DNA of 5,522 bases from Lentisphaeria bacterium (GTDB lineage: Bacteria > Verrucomicrobiota > Lentisphaeria > Victivallales > UBA1829): the NCBI GenBank assembly GCA_017540385.1, contig JAFYBD010000111.1, forward strand, positions 1-5,522, given 5' to 3'. Shown one piece after another: positions 1 to 5,467 of the stretch (positions within the stretch are counted from its first letter, which is position 1; each line of letters starts with the position of its first letter). The translations under genes were made by a program, and so were the position numbers. The notes under the pieces are model-generated. The model made no database searches and had not been told where the DNA came from. It was given only the letters and a program-made list of their open reading frames with translations.

Positions 1-1221
1 CCCGGTGGCGGCAACGCTTTCGGCGCGACCCAGTCCGGCGGCATGATGGGCATGTTCGGCGGCGGCGGCAACAACCGTCTCCCCGAAGGTTTCGTCCCCT
101 CTGAAACCACCATCTTCTGCGAATCCTATCCCGCAGTCAATCCGGAAACCGGCGAAGTCATCTACAGACTCACCGCCCCCGGCGCTCAGGATGTGACCAT
201 CTCCCAGGGTCTCCGCGACGGCTCCGGCGACAAGCTCTATCACCTGCAGAAGGTCGAAGGCTCCAACGGCGTTTGGGAAGTCAAGACTGATCCGCTCGTG
301 GTCGGCTTCCACTACTACTCCTTCCGCGTCGACGGCAACGTCGTCTCCGACCAGAAGACCGGCGCCTACTTCGACAGCAACGCCATGCAGTCCGGTATCG
401 AAGTGCCCGAATCCAAGGAAGAAGGCGCCTACCACCACTTCAACAAGGACGTCCCGCACGGACAGGTCCGTCGCTGCCAGTATTGGTCCGAGATCAACGG
501 CGGCATCGAACGTATCTGCAACGTTTACACGCCTGCTGAATACGAGACCAACCCGAACAAGCGTTATCCGGTCCTCCTCCTCATGCACGGCTGGGGCGAA
601 GATGAAAACGGCTGGATGATCCAGGGCCGTACCGCCAACATCATGGACAACCTCATCGCGGCCGGCAAGGCCGTTCCGATGATCATCGTCATGGATTGCG
701 GCGACATGAAGGCCAACTCCTACGTCGGTCGCTCCGGCGGCGGCATGGGTGGCTTCGGCGGCATGATGGGCATGGGCGGCGGCGGCGTCAACGAGATCTT
801 CGTGAAGGAACTCATCCCCTTCATCGACAAGACCTTCCGCACCATTCCGGATCGTGATCACCGTGCCATGGCGGGTCTCTCCCGCGGCGGCGGCCAGACC
901 TGGAGCACCGTTACCTCCAACCTCGACATGTTCGGTTGGCTCGGCAGCTTCTCCGGCCTCTTCGGCATGCAGGGCGCTGTTGAAAACGCCTACAACGGAG
1001 CTCTCAAGACTGCGAAGGAAGATCCTTCCAAGAAGCTCCATGCCATCTTCATCTCCCACGGCGAAGCTGAAAACGCCGACGGTCCGCGCAACATCGCGAA
1101 CCAGATGAAGGAATACGGCCTCCCGGTCACGTTCTACATGTCCCCGGGCACCGCTCACGAATGGCTGACCTGGCGTCGTAGCCTCCGCGAATTCGCTCCG
1201 CTCCTGTTCAAGGGCATCTGA
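1..1221 (+). CDS. CE1-family carbohydrate esterase (feruloyl/acetyl-xylan esterase-like), 5' partial
   Basis: A serine hydrolase of the esterase-D/CE1 type, which removes ester-linked groups such as ferulate or acetate from plant polysaccharides. The frame is open from base 1. The first ATG (43) lies in low-complexity Gly/Met sequence with no Shine-Dalgarno, so the true start and any signal peptide are upstream. Numbering from that Met: residues 17-107 resemble the E-set/CBM48-like N-terminal domain of these esterases (ending VDG...SDQKT), and about 140-392 form the alpha/beta hydrolase. Visible are the HGW oxyanion region (182-184), nucleophile Ser280 in GLSRGG, and His372 in GTAHEW followed by WRRSLREFAPLLF, typical of the family. 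The catalytic acid is probably Glu343 or Asp346. A Gly/Met-rich insert occupies 232-248. Codon choice is strongly biased (CTC, AAC, AAG, TCC), unlike the downstream genes, which may mean high expression. Exact substrate is not determinable. Confidence 0.88.
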   Translation, partial: PGGGNAFGATQSGGMMGMFGGGGNNRLPEGFVPSETTIFCESYPAVNPETGEVIYRLTAPGAQDVTISQGLRDGSGDKLYHLQKVEGSNGVWEVKTDPLVVGFHYYSFRVDGNVVSDQKTGAYFDSNAMQSGIEVPESKEEGAYHHFNKDVPHGQVRRCQYWSEINGGIERICNVYTPAEYETNPNKRYPVLLLMHGWGEDENGWMIQGRTANIMDNLIAAGKAVPMIIVMDCGDMKANSYVGRSGGGMGGFGGMMGMGGGGVNEIFVKELIPFIDKTFRTIPDRDHRAMAGLSRGGGQTWSTVTSNLDMFGWLGSFSGLFGMQGAVENAYNGALKTAKEDPSKKLHAIFISHGEAENADGPRNIANQMKEYGLPVTFYMSPGTAHEWLTWRRSLREFAPLLFKGI

Positions 1222-1230
1222 TGCGAATCG

Positions 1231-1258
1231 CGTGAGTCTCACGGCTGATTGATCAGCC
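1231..1258 (+). other. Two small tandem hairpins in the esterase 3' UTR
   Basis: Starting 10 nt after the esterase stop codon are two perfect short inverted repeats. CGTGA/TCACG (1231-1235 with 1239-1243) has a 3-nt loop. GGCTGA/TCAGCC (1243-1248 with 1253-1258) has a 4-nt loop. They precede the main terminator and may stabilise the 3' end of the transcript. They share base 1243, so they cannot both form completely. The function is inferred. Confidence 0.4.
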
Positions 1259-1269
1259 AGCTGATTCCC

Positions 1270-1307
1270 GGCCGGACACCCCCTCAAAACGGTGTCCGGC
1301 CTTTCTT
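1270..1307 (+). terminator. Intrinsic terminator of the esterase gene
   Basis: A perfect 11-bp GC-rich stem pairs 1270-1280 with 1291-1301 around a 10-nt loop and is followed by a short T-rich tract (TTTCTT, 1302-1307). It lies about 50 nt past the esterase stop codon. The opposite strand has no T-tract, so it should act on rightward transcription only. Confidence 0.85.
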
Positions 1308-1353
1308 ATGCCCGGATGCCGGGGGGCTCATCCCCCTGCGGAGAGACGCGGGC

Positions 1354-1388
1354 AAACAAAAACGGCCTCCCCAAGTCGGAGAAGCCGT
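1354..1388 (-). terminator. Intrinsic terminator of the GH5-GNAT operon
   Basis: On the minus strand a stem of ACGGC plus CTCC (with a 2-nt TT bulge) pairs with GGAG and GCCGT around a 7-nt loop. It runs straight into a T-rich tract (TTTTTGTTT, plus positions 1362 down to 1354). It starts 26 nt after the acetyltransferase stop codon. An additional run of eight T's on the minus strand (plus 1400-1407) lies between stop codon and hairpin. It is convergent with the esterase terminator, so the two units insulate each other. Confidence 0.7.
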
Positions 1389-1414
1389 CAATCAAAAGCA
1401 AAAAAAAGGGAACG

Positions 1415-1909
1415 TCAGAGGATCTTCTGGTAGTACACGACCGTGAGCCAGCGGCCGAACTTCCGTCCGGCCTCATGCAGGGTCCCGGCGTAACGGTAGC
1501 CGCATTTCCCGTGCAGCGCGATGCTGGGGGCGTTGTCCGAGTCGATGACTCCGATCAGGGTGTGGATGCCCCGGGCGCGACATTCGTCCTCCAGACGCAG
1601 CAGGAGCGCCGTCCCGACGCCTTTCCGCCGCGCATCCGACTTCACGTAAAGGGAGTGTTCCCCGGCGTGCAGATAGCCCTGATGCGGCCGGAACGCCCCG
1701 CAGGAAGCGAACCCGAGGAACGCGCCGTCGTCGTCCTCGGCGACGAGGATCGGATCATGGGCGTCGAAATACTCGTGCATGTAAGAGTCCGGTCGTGCGT
1801 CGCAATCGTAGGTCCACGTGGTGTGGAGCGCGGCGTCGTTCAGCAGCGCGAGGATGGCCCCCGCGTGGCGTTCGCAGTCGGCGGAAACGATTCGCATGGC
1901 CGTGCTCAT
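1415..1909 (-). CDS. GNAT-family N-acetyltransferase, phosphinothricin acetyltransferase (PAT)-like
   Basis: A 164-residue cytoplasmic acetyltransferase that would transfer acetyl from acetyl-CoA to an amine. The acetyl-CoA loop is R94-R-K-G-V-G99 (R-x-x-G-x-G), after the beta strand EHSLYV (84-89). The tail, with DSDNAPSIALH (123-133), GYRYAGTL (137-144) and GRKFGRWL (148-155), closely follows the PAT/methionine-sulfoximine acetyltransferase subfamily. Length is slightly below the usual 170-180. The chosen ATG overlaps the endoglucanase stop codon in an ATGA junction, suggesting translational coupling. A second in-frame ATG at 1897 (MRIVSADCE) is equally plausible as the start, giving 160 residues, and neither has a strong Shine-Dalgarno. 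Relatives detoxify glutamine-synthetase inhibitors or acetylate amino-acid analogues; the natural substrate is unknown. The functional tie to a cellulase is not obvious. Confidence 0.88.
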   Translation of the reverse strand: MSTAMRIVSADCERHAGAILALLNDAALHTTWTYDCDARPDSYMHEYFDAHDPILVAEDDDGAFLGFASCGAFRPHQGYLHAGEHSLYVKSDARRKGVGTALLLRLEDECRARGIHTLIGVIDSDNAPSIALHGKCGYRYAGTLHEAGRKFGRWLTVVYYQKIL

Positions 1910-3006
1910 TTCCCGGTCAGGACCGGCAGGACGCCTTCCTGACGCCACACGTAGGCGCGGCGGTCGAGCTCCTCGCCGTTGTCCCAGAAGACGGGGCAGA
2001 TGCCGTTGTCGCGCGAATGTCGCACGATGGAGCGGAAATAATCGACGCGCGCGGCGCGGTCTTTGTTCCGCATCAGGCAGCCGTATTCGCCGATGATGAC
2101 GGGGACGCCCTTGTCGAGGAACGTGGTTCTGAGCTTGTCGAAATACTCGTCCATCTTCGCGCGTTCCTCGTCGGTGCCCCAGGTGTAGCTGTAGCCCCAG
2201 CTGGTGCCGGGCGTGGCGATGGCGAACGTCGAAGGCATGTAGTAGTGGACCGAGACGATGCAGCGCGGATCGTCCGGGAGTTTCAGCAGGTCGCAGGTCT
2301 TGTCGAGGTCGGCGTACGGCCCGGGCAGCAGCAGCCAGCGTTTCGTGTTCGCCCCGCCGGATTTCCGCACGAGCTTCACGAATTCGCCGTTGATGCGGTT
2401 CACGAGCGCGCCGTTCTCCTCGAGCGGGACGTCCTTGAAGTCGATCTCGTTCATGGACTCGAAAATGAGGTGGTCGGTCCGGTCGCGGAAACGCCGTGCG
2501 ATCTGGGTCCAGAGCGCGCGGTATTCGGCCATGGTCCCCTCGTAGTCCGTCGACGCCTTCTCCAGCCACGCGCTCTCGTGGTGCATATTGATGATAACAT
2601 ACAGTTTTTCCGCCAGGGCCCAGGTCACGACCTCGTCCACGCGGTCCATCCAGGCCGGATCCACGGTGTAGTCCGGCGCGTCGCCCGTGTGGGCGTGCCA
2701 GCTGATCGGGATGCGGATGGTGTCGAATCCCTGTTCCTTGATGTACCGGATGAGCTTGCGCGTGGTCTTCGGGTTGCCCCAGGCGGTCTCGGTCTCCAGA
2801 CCGGCGCGGGCGCTGCGGTCGTTCGGGAGCGAGTCGAATGTGTTGCCGAGGTTCCAGCCGAGGCCCATCCCGGCGACGAACGCCATGCCTTCTGAGTCGC
2901 GGCCCGGGTTCTGCGACGCGCAGGAAACGGCGCACCAGGAAACGATGCACAGGGACGAGACTGCGAGAAACCGCGAGAGTGCGCGGGAGAGCGTGAGATG
3001 CTTCAT
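1906..3006 (-). CDS. GH5 endoglucanase (subfamily GH5_4-like), putative lipoprotein
   Basis: A 366-residue glycoside hydrolase of family 5, expected to cleave internal beta-1,4 bonds of cellulose, xyloglucan or mixed-linkage glucan by a retaining mechanism. Residues 1-29 are an export signal (basic start, hydrophobic core) ending in AVSC, so Cys29 could be lipidated and anchor the enzyme outside the inner membrane. The TIM barrel runs about 43-365: GWNLGNTFD (50-58), ETAWGNP (73-79), TIRIPISW (96-103), HH (142-143), acid/base Glu187 in FESMNE, HYY (254-256), nucleophile Glu307 in IIGEYG, and Trp341 in FWDNG. All core catalytic residues are present, with no carbohydrate-binding module. The start is supported by the signal peptide and by GGAAAGG about 10 nt upstream. 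It is the first gene of an operon with the acetyltransferase, under the promoter at 3069-3097. Confidence 0.94.
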   Translation of the reverse strand: MKHLTLSRALSRFLAVSSLCIVSWCAVSCASQNPGRDSEGMAFVAGMGLGWNLGNTFDSLPNDRSARAGLETETAWGNPKTTRKLIRYIKEQGFDTIRIPISWHAHTGDAPDYTVDPAWMDRVDEVVTWALAEKLYVIINMHHESAWLEKASTDYEGTMAEYRALWTQIARRFRDRTDHLIFESMNEIDFKDVPLEENGALVNRINGEFVKLVRKSGGANTKRWLLLPGPYADLDKTCDLLKLPDDPRCIVSVHYYMPSTFAIATPGTSWGYSYTWGTDEERAKMDEYFDKLRTTFLDKGVPVIIGEYGCLMRNKDRAARVDYFRSIVRHSRDNGICPVFWDNGEELDRRAYVWRQEGVLPVLTGK

Positions 3007-3068
3007 GGGACGGCCGCCTTTCCGGGGTTGGTTTCGGGAACGAAAACGATGGTCATAATCGTTTTTTT

Positions 3069-3097
3069 AATATAGCACGCATCGCGGAATAATGCAA
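3069..3097 (-). promoter_or_regulatory. Sigma70-type promoter for the GH5-GNAT operon
   Basis: Reading the minus strand, TTGCAT (plus 3092-3097) and TATATT (plus 3069-3074) are separated by exactly 17 bp. These are good -35 and -10 matches. Transcription would start near 3062, giving a leader of about 55 nt before the endoglucanase ATG. The direct repeat ATCGCGGA occurs in the spacer and again just upstream of the -35. Confidence 0.6.
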
Positions 3098-3114
3098 ACA
3101 GAGAGAATCGCGGA
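3081..3114. repeat. Direct repeat ATCGCGGA flanking the -35 element
   Basis: Two identical 8-bp copies lie at 3081-3088 and 3107-3114, 26 bp apart start to start. One is inside the -35/-10 spacer of the GH5 promoter and the other is just upstream of the -35. The placement would suit a transcription factor operator, but two 8-bp copies in a short region could be chance. Confidence 0.35.
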
Positions 3115-3154
3115 TAAAAAAGCGGAAAAATTGAGCAAAAACGTTTTTTTCAGG

Positions 3155-3182
3155 TTGATTTTCCCGAAAACGGATGTATTGT
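3155..3182 (+). promoter_or_regulatory. Possible promoter for the rubredoxin-like lipoprotein
   Basis: TTGATT (3155-3160) and TATTGT (3177-3182) are separated by 16 bp in the AT-rich divergent spacer, so the -10 match is only moderate. Transcription would start near 3189, giving a leader of about 75 nt that contains the hairpin at 3200-3216. Confidence 0.35.
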
Positions 3183-3199
3183 TTACTCAATGTCATTTC

Positions 3200-3216
3200 G
3201 CCCGGGGAAACCGGGC
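3200..3216 (+). other. Short GC hairpin in the lipoprotein 5' leader
   Basis: GCCCGG (3200-3205) pairs perfectly with CCGGGC (3211-3216) around a 5-nt loop GGAAA. It lies about 35 nt upstream of the Shine-Dalgarno of the lipoprotein gene. It has no T-tract directly after it, but a run of seven T's follows at 3241-3247. It may stabilise the mRNA 5' end; regulation is speculative. Confidence 0.4.
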
Positions 3217-3262
3217 TTCTGGATCACACACGAAACACTCTTTTTTTCCCGGAGTTTGACAC

Positions 3263-3907
3263 ATGATGTCGAAACGTTTGAAACTGGTTCTGCTTGCAGC
3301 CGCTCTGCTCTGCTCGGCATTTCTCCTGAGCGCGTGCAACAAAAACACAAACAAGAAGTTCATCGATCAGGAGACCTACAATCTCATGAAGCAGACCCAG
3401 TCCGAGCTCTCCGCCTGCGCGGAACGCTGCCGCGACGCCGCACGGGGCGGATACGCCGACAGCTATTTCCTCCGGGCCCTCGCGAACTCGCAGGAAATCC
3501 TCGCTCAGCGTCACGAGACGATTCTGGCCGTGACCAGACGCAAATTCAATCTCCAGGGCTTCAACGCCGTCGTCGAACCCTCCACCATCCGCGTCATGAC
3601 CGCCCCCGAGGGATACGAGCAGATCCTCCTCCGGCCCGACAACTCCACGATGCCGCCGGAAGTCCTGATCACACTCGAGGTCACGAACAAGGTGCTGAAG
3701 CAGGACGGTTGGCTCGAAAGCACGCAGGAGAATTCCTTCCGCGGCCTTGAGAATCTCCATATCTGCACCGTCTGCGGTCTCCTGACCGAGGGCGAAGTCG
3801 TGAACTGCCCGGTCTGCAATTCCGCAGGCGAACGCGTCGTGAAGCTCGACAGCCGCGGCGAAATCCCTGCGGCCGAAAAGGGATCGTACGTCATCCGGAA
3901 GGACTGA
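3263..3907 (+). CDS. Lipoprotein with C-terminal rubredoxin/rubrerythrin-like four-Cys knuckle
   Basis: A 214-residue exported protein of unproven function. Residues 1-25 form a lipoprotein signal: MMSKRLK, a hydrophobic core, then the lipobox LSAC with Cys25 as the lipid site. Residues 33-95 look helical and faintly like the first half of a rubrerythrin (Glu48, Tyr64, Glu78, His84), but the usual E-x2-H metal motif is not intact, so a diiron site cannot be claimed. Residues 164-195 form a knuckle C168-x2-C171-G...C182-P-x-C185, the C-x2-C-x10-C-x2-C pattern of rubredoxin-like tails, which bind iron or zinc. Two extra cysteines, C52 and C56, sit in the helical part. The start has a clear GGAG (3251-3254) 8 nt upstream; the adjacent ATG at 3266 is an alternative. 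It is a monocistronic gene, divergent from the GH5 operon. A periplasmic electron-transfer or peroxide-defence role is possible. Confidence 0.82.
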   Translation: MMSKRLKLVLLAAALLCSAFLLSACNKNTNKKFIDQETYNLMKQTQSELSACAERCRDAARGGYADSYFLRALANSQEILAQRHETILAVTRRKFNLQGFNAVVEPSTIRVMTAPEGYEQILLRPDNSTMPPEVLITLEVTNKVLKQDGWLESTQENSFRGLENLHICTVCGLLTEGEVVNCPVCNSAGERVVKLDSRGEIPAAEKGSYVIRKD

Positions 3908-3943
3908 TCCCCCCTCCCCTGTCATACGTGATTCGATCTCACG

Positions 3944-3973
3944 CGCCGGACTTCATCGGTCCGGCGTTTTTTT
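3944..3973 (+). terminator. Intrinsic terminator of the lipoprotein gene
   Basis: A perfect 8-bp GC-rich stem (3944-3951 with 3959-3966) around a 7-nt loop is followed immediately by seven T's (3967-3973). It lies 36 nt after the stop codon. A weaker hairpin, CGTGA/TCACG (3927-3931 with 3939-3943), sits just in front of it. There is no T-tract on the opposite strand, so it is rightward only. Confidence 0.92.
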
Positions 3974-4001
3974 GCTCGGAACCTCTTCGGACCGCCCGGT
4001 T

Positions 4002-4808
4002 TCAGGCGGGGAGCTCGCGTCTTGGTCGCTCAACGGGACCTGCCGGGTCCATGAGCTTGCCGTGATACAGGATGGAGCCCCCGATGACCAGTCCCGGCAT
4101 CAGGATGAGGATGAAGAACGGGATCATGAGCAGGATGTTCGCGGTACAGCCGAATCCGAGCACGGCCAGGCGGTTCCGCGCGACCTGGCGTTTCAGTACG
4201 CGGATGCCCGCGCTCTGGCGGATGGCGCTGCCGGAGAGATACGACACGCCGTAGACTGCGCCGGAATACAGGAAGAAGAGCAGCGGTCCCGCGACCGGGA
4301 TCAGGAAGCTCAGGAAGAGCAGGAAGAGCATTTTGATCGCGGAGACGACCGCGAACGTCGCCATGCCGCAGGTCAGCACGACGGTCTCGCGGATCGTCTG
4401 GCCGCCCCCGGGCCGCTCCGGGAACGCCTTTTTCTCGAACGCCTCCAGGAGGTAGTCGAAGAGGATGCCGCCGAACATCTCGTAGATGGATCCGAGGCAG
4501 ATCAGGAGGATGAGGGCGGAGGCGATCCACAGGATCGCCGTCAAACCGGTCTGCAGGGCCGTTTGAAGCCAGGAAAGCCACGAGGGGAACTGGACGCCCG
4601 TCAGCCAGCTTTCGAGCGCAGGAGCGGCCTGAAAATGAATCAGGGCCAGGACCCCGCCGTAAAGCAGAAAGACGCAGACGAGCGGCGGCAGGGCGTACGG
4701 CCACAGTCGCGGACATGAATAAAAGATCCGCAGGCCGCGGAACACGCACTCCGCGCCGTACATCAGGTCGTCGACCTGTCGGATAAACCCGGAAGCCGCC
4801 CTCGTCAT
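4002..4808 (-). CDS. EI24/CysZ-like integral membrane protein
   Basis: A 268-residue inner-membrane protein of the EI24 domain family, which includes the sulfate permease CysZ and many uncharacterised bacterial relatives. Hydrophobic segments are visible at about 36-58, 85-108, 147-170, 172-195 and 215-248, the last long enough for a hairpin. An amphipathic stretch, about 108-127, separates the second and third. The layout, with its FLIPVAGPLLFFLYSG segment, fits the family, which is usually about 230-270 residues. The tail after residue 250 is short, basic and proline-rich. The start codon lies 18 nt after the flavoprotein stop codon, implying one transcript. No good Shine-Dalgarno precedes it, so translation may depend on coupling to the upstream gene. 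No clear terminator follows on this strand. Sulfate transport is only one possibility, because no sulfur-assimilation gene is visible beside it. Confidence 0.78.
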   Translation of the reverse strand: MTRAASGFIRQVDDLMYGAECVFRGLRIFYSCPRLWPYALPPLVCVFLLYGGVLALIHFQAAPALESWLTGVQFPSWLSWLQTALQTGLTAILWIASALILLICLGSIYEMFGGILFDYLLEAFEKKAFPERPGGGQTIRETVVLTCGMATFAVVSAIKMLFLLFLSFLIPVAGPLLFFLYSGAVYGVSYLSGSAIRQSAGIRVLKRQVARNRLAVLGFGCTANILLMIPFFILILMPGLVIGGSILYHGKLMDPAGPVERPRRELPA

Positions 4809-4826
4809 CTCGTCATCGTCCGGGGG

Positions 4827-5444
4827 TCATTTGCCGTCCGCGAAGCTCGTCCAGAGGTGTTCCTCGTGGTCCGTGCGCGGCGGCACGGCTGCCTCCATGC
4901 GAAGCTGGCGCGCCAGATTATGCGCGAGCGTGCGCATGGTCTGAAGCCCCTCGGCGTCCTTGCGGACGTCGTCCGGCGTGAACCCGTGCACGGAGTTCCA
5001 ATACTGCGAGGACACGACCGGCATCTGCTGGATCGTGAAATACTTGTTCAGGCGGTCGAACGCCGCACTGGCGCCCCCGCGTCGGCAGCTCACGACGCAT
5101 GCGCCGGGTTTCCCCGCGAGATATTTCCCCGCGGAGTAGAACAGGCGGTCGAGCAGCGCGCAGAGAGCGCCGTTCGGCCCGGCATAATACACCGGCGACC
5201 CGATGACCACCGCGTCGGCGCGTTTCACGGCCTCGACCAGGGCCGGCAGGACGTCGTCCTGAAACGCACATTCGCCGCGTTCGGAGCAAACGCCGCAGGC
5301 GACGCACCCCCGGACCGGTTTCGTGCCGAGCTGGAAGATTTCGGAATCGACGGACTCCGCGCGGAGCGTGTCGGCGATTTCGGACAGGGCGGTGAAGGTG
5401 CAGCCGGAAGCGTGCGGGCTGCCGTTGATCAAAAGGACATTCAT
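4827..5444 (-). CDS. Flavodoxin-fold NAD(P)H-dependent oxidoreductase, iron-sulfur flavoprotein type
   Basis: A 205-residue cytoplasmic flavoprotein of the NADPH-dependent FMN reductase/WrbA-like superfamily. It begins with a beta strand and the FMN phosphate loop NGSPHASGCT (7-16). A second FMN-contacting loop is GSPVYYAGPNGAL (82-94), after ADAVVIG. Between them lies C47-x2-C50-x2-C53-x5-C59, followed by DD. This is the compact cysteine motif known to bind a [4Fe-4S] cluster in archaeal iron-sulfur flavoproteins, and it is also common in anaerobe flavodoxin-family reductases. Likely role: electron transfer or reduction of quinones, oxygen species or other small acceptors. The start is well supported by AAAGGAG with 8-nt spacing. 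It is the first gene of a pair with the EI24-like membrane protein. No promoter is visible between the hairpin at 5468-5503 and the ATG, so transcription must begin upstream. Confidence 0.9.
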   Translation of the reverse strand: MNVLLINGSPHASGCTFTALSEIADTLRAESVDSEIFQLGTKPVRGCVACGVCSERGECAFQDDVLPALVEAVKRADAVVIGSPVYYAGPNGALCALLDRLFYSAGKYLAGKPGACVVSCRRGGASAAFDRLNKYFTIQQMPVVSSQYWNSVHGFTPDDVRKDAEGLQTMRTLAHNLARQLRMEAAVPPRTDHEEHLWTSFADGK

Positions 5445-5452
5445 GGTGCAGT

Positions 5453-5457
5453 CTCCT
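5453..5457 (-). promoter_or_regulatory. Strong Shine-Dalgarno of the flavoprotein gene
   Basis: On the minus strand AGGAG, within GAAAGGAG, lies 8 nt before the ATG at 5444. It fixes this start although the frame remains open further upstream. It is the best ribosome binding site in the window and begins only 10 nt after the T-tract of the upstream hairpin. Confidence 0.8.
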
Positions 5458-5467
5458 TTCGGGATTG

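Noticed and set aside
43..45. ATG at 43 as the true start of the esterase
   Set aside because: There is no Shine-Dalgarno, the codon lies inside Gly/Met low-complexity sequence, no signal peptide follows, and the frame is open to the window edge.
1795..2895. Long plus-strand open frame antisense to the endoglucanase
   Set aside because: Its composition (Val, Arg, Ala, Gly) is typical of antisense translation of GC-rich coding DNA, with no ribosome binding site or motif. The GH5 gene opposite has complete catalytic motifs.
1415..2950. A single 511-residue minus-strand protein ending in the GNAT domain
   Set aside because: Its first two thirds are Arg/Pro/His-rich out-of-frame translation of the GH5 gene with no recognisable fold. 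Only the last 164 residues, from the ATGA junction, match a real family.
3224..3925. Minus-strand open frame opposite the lipoprotein gene
   Set aside because: The plus-strand gene has a ribosome binding site, lipobox, Cys knuckle and terminator. The antisense frame has none and reads through that terminator.
3927..3943. CRP-like operator (CGTGA-N7-TCACG)
   Set aside because: The spacer is 7 rather than 6, it lies just after a stop codon and abuts a terminator, and no gene starts downstream on either strand. A 3'-UTR hairpin is more likely.
3972..4718. Plus-strand frame rich in Gln, Glu, Asp and Arg opposite the EI24 gene
   Set aside because: It is the expected antisense image of a hydrophobic membrane protein and has no start signal or known domain.
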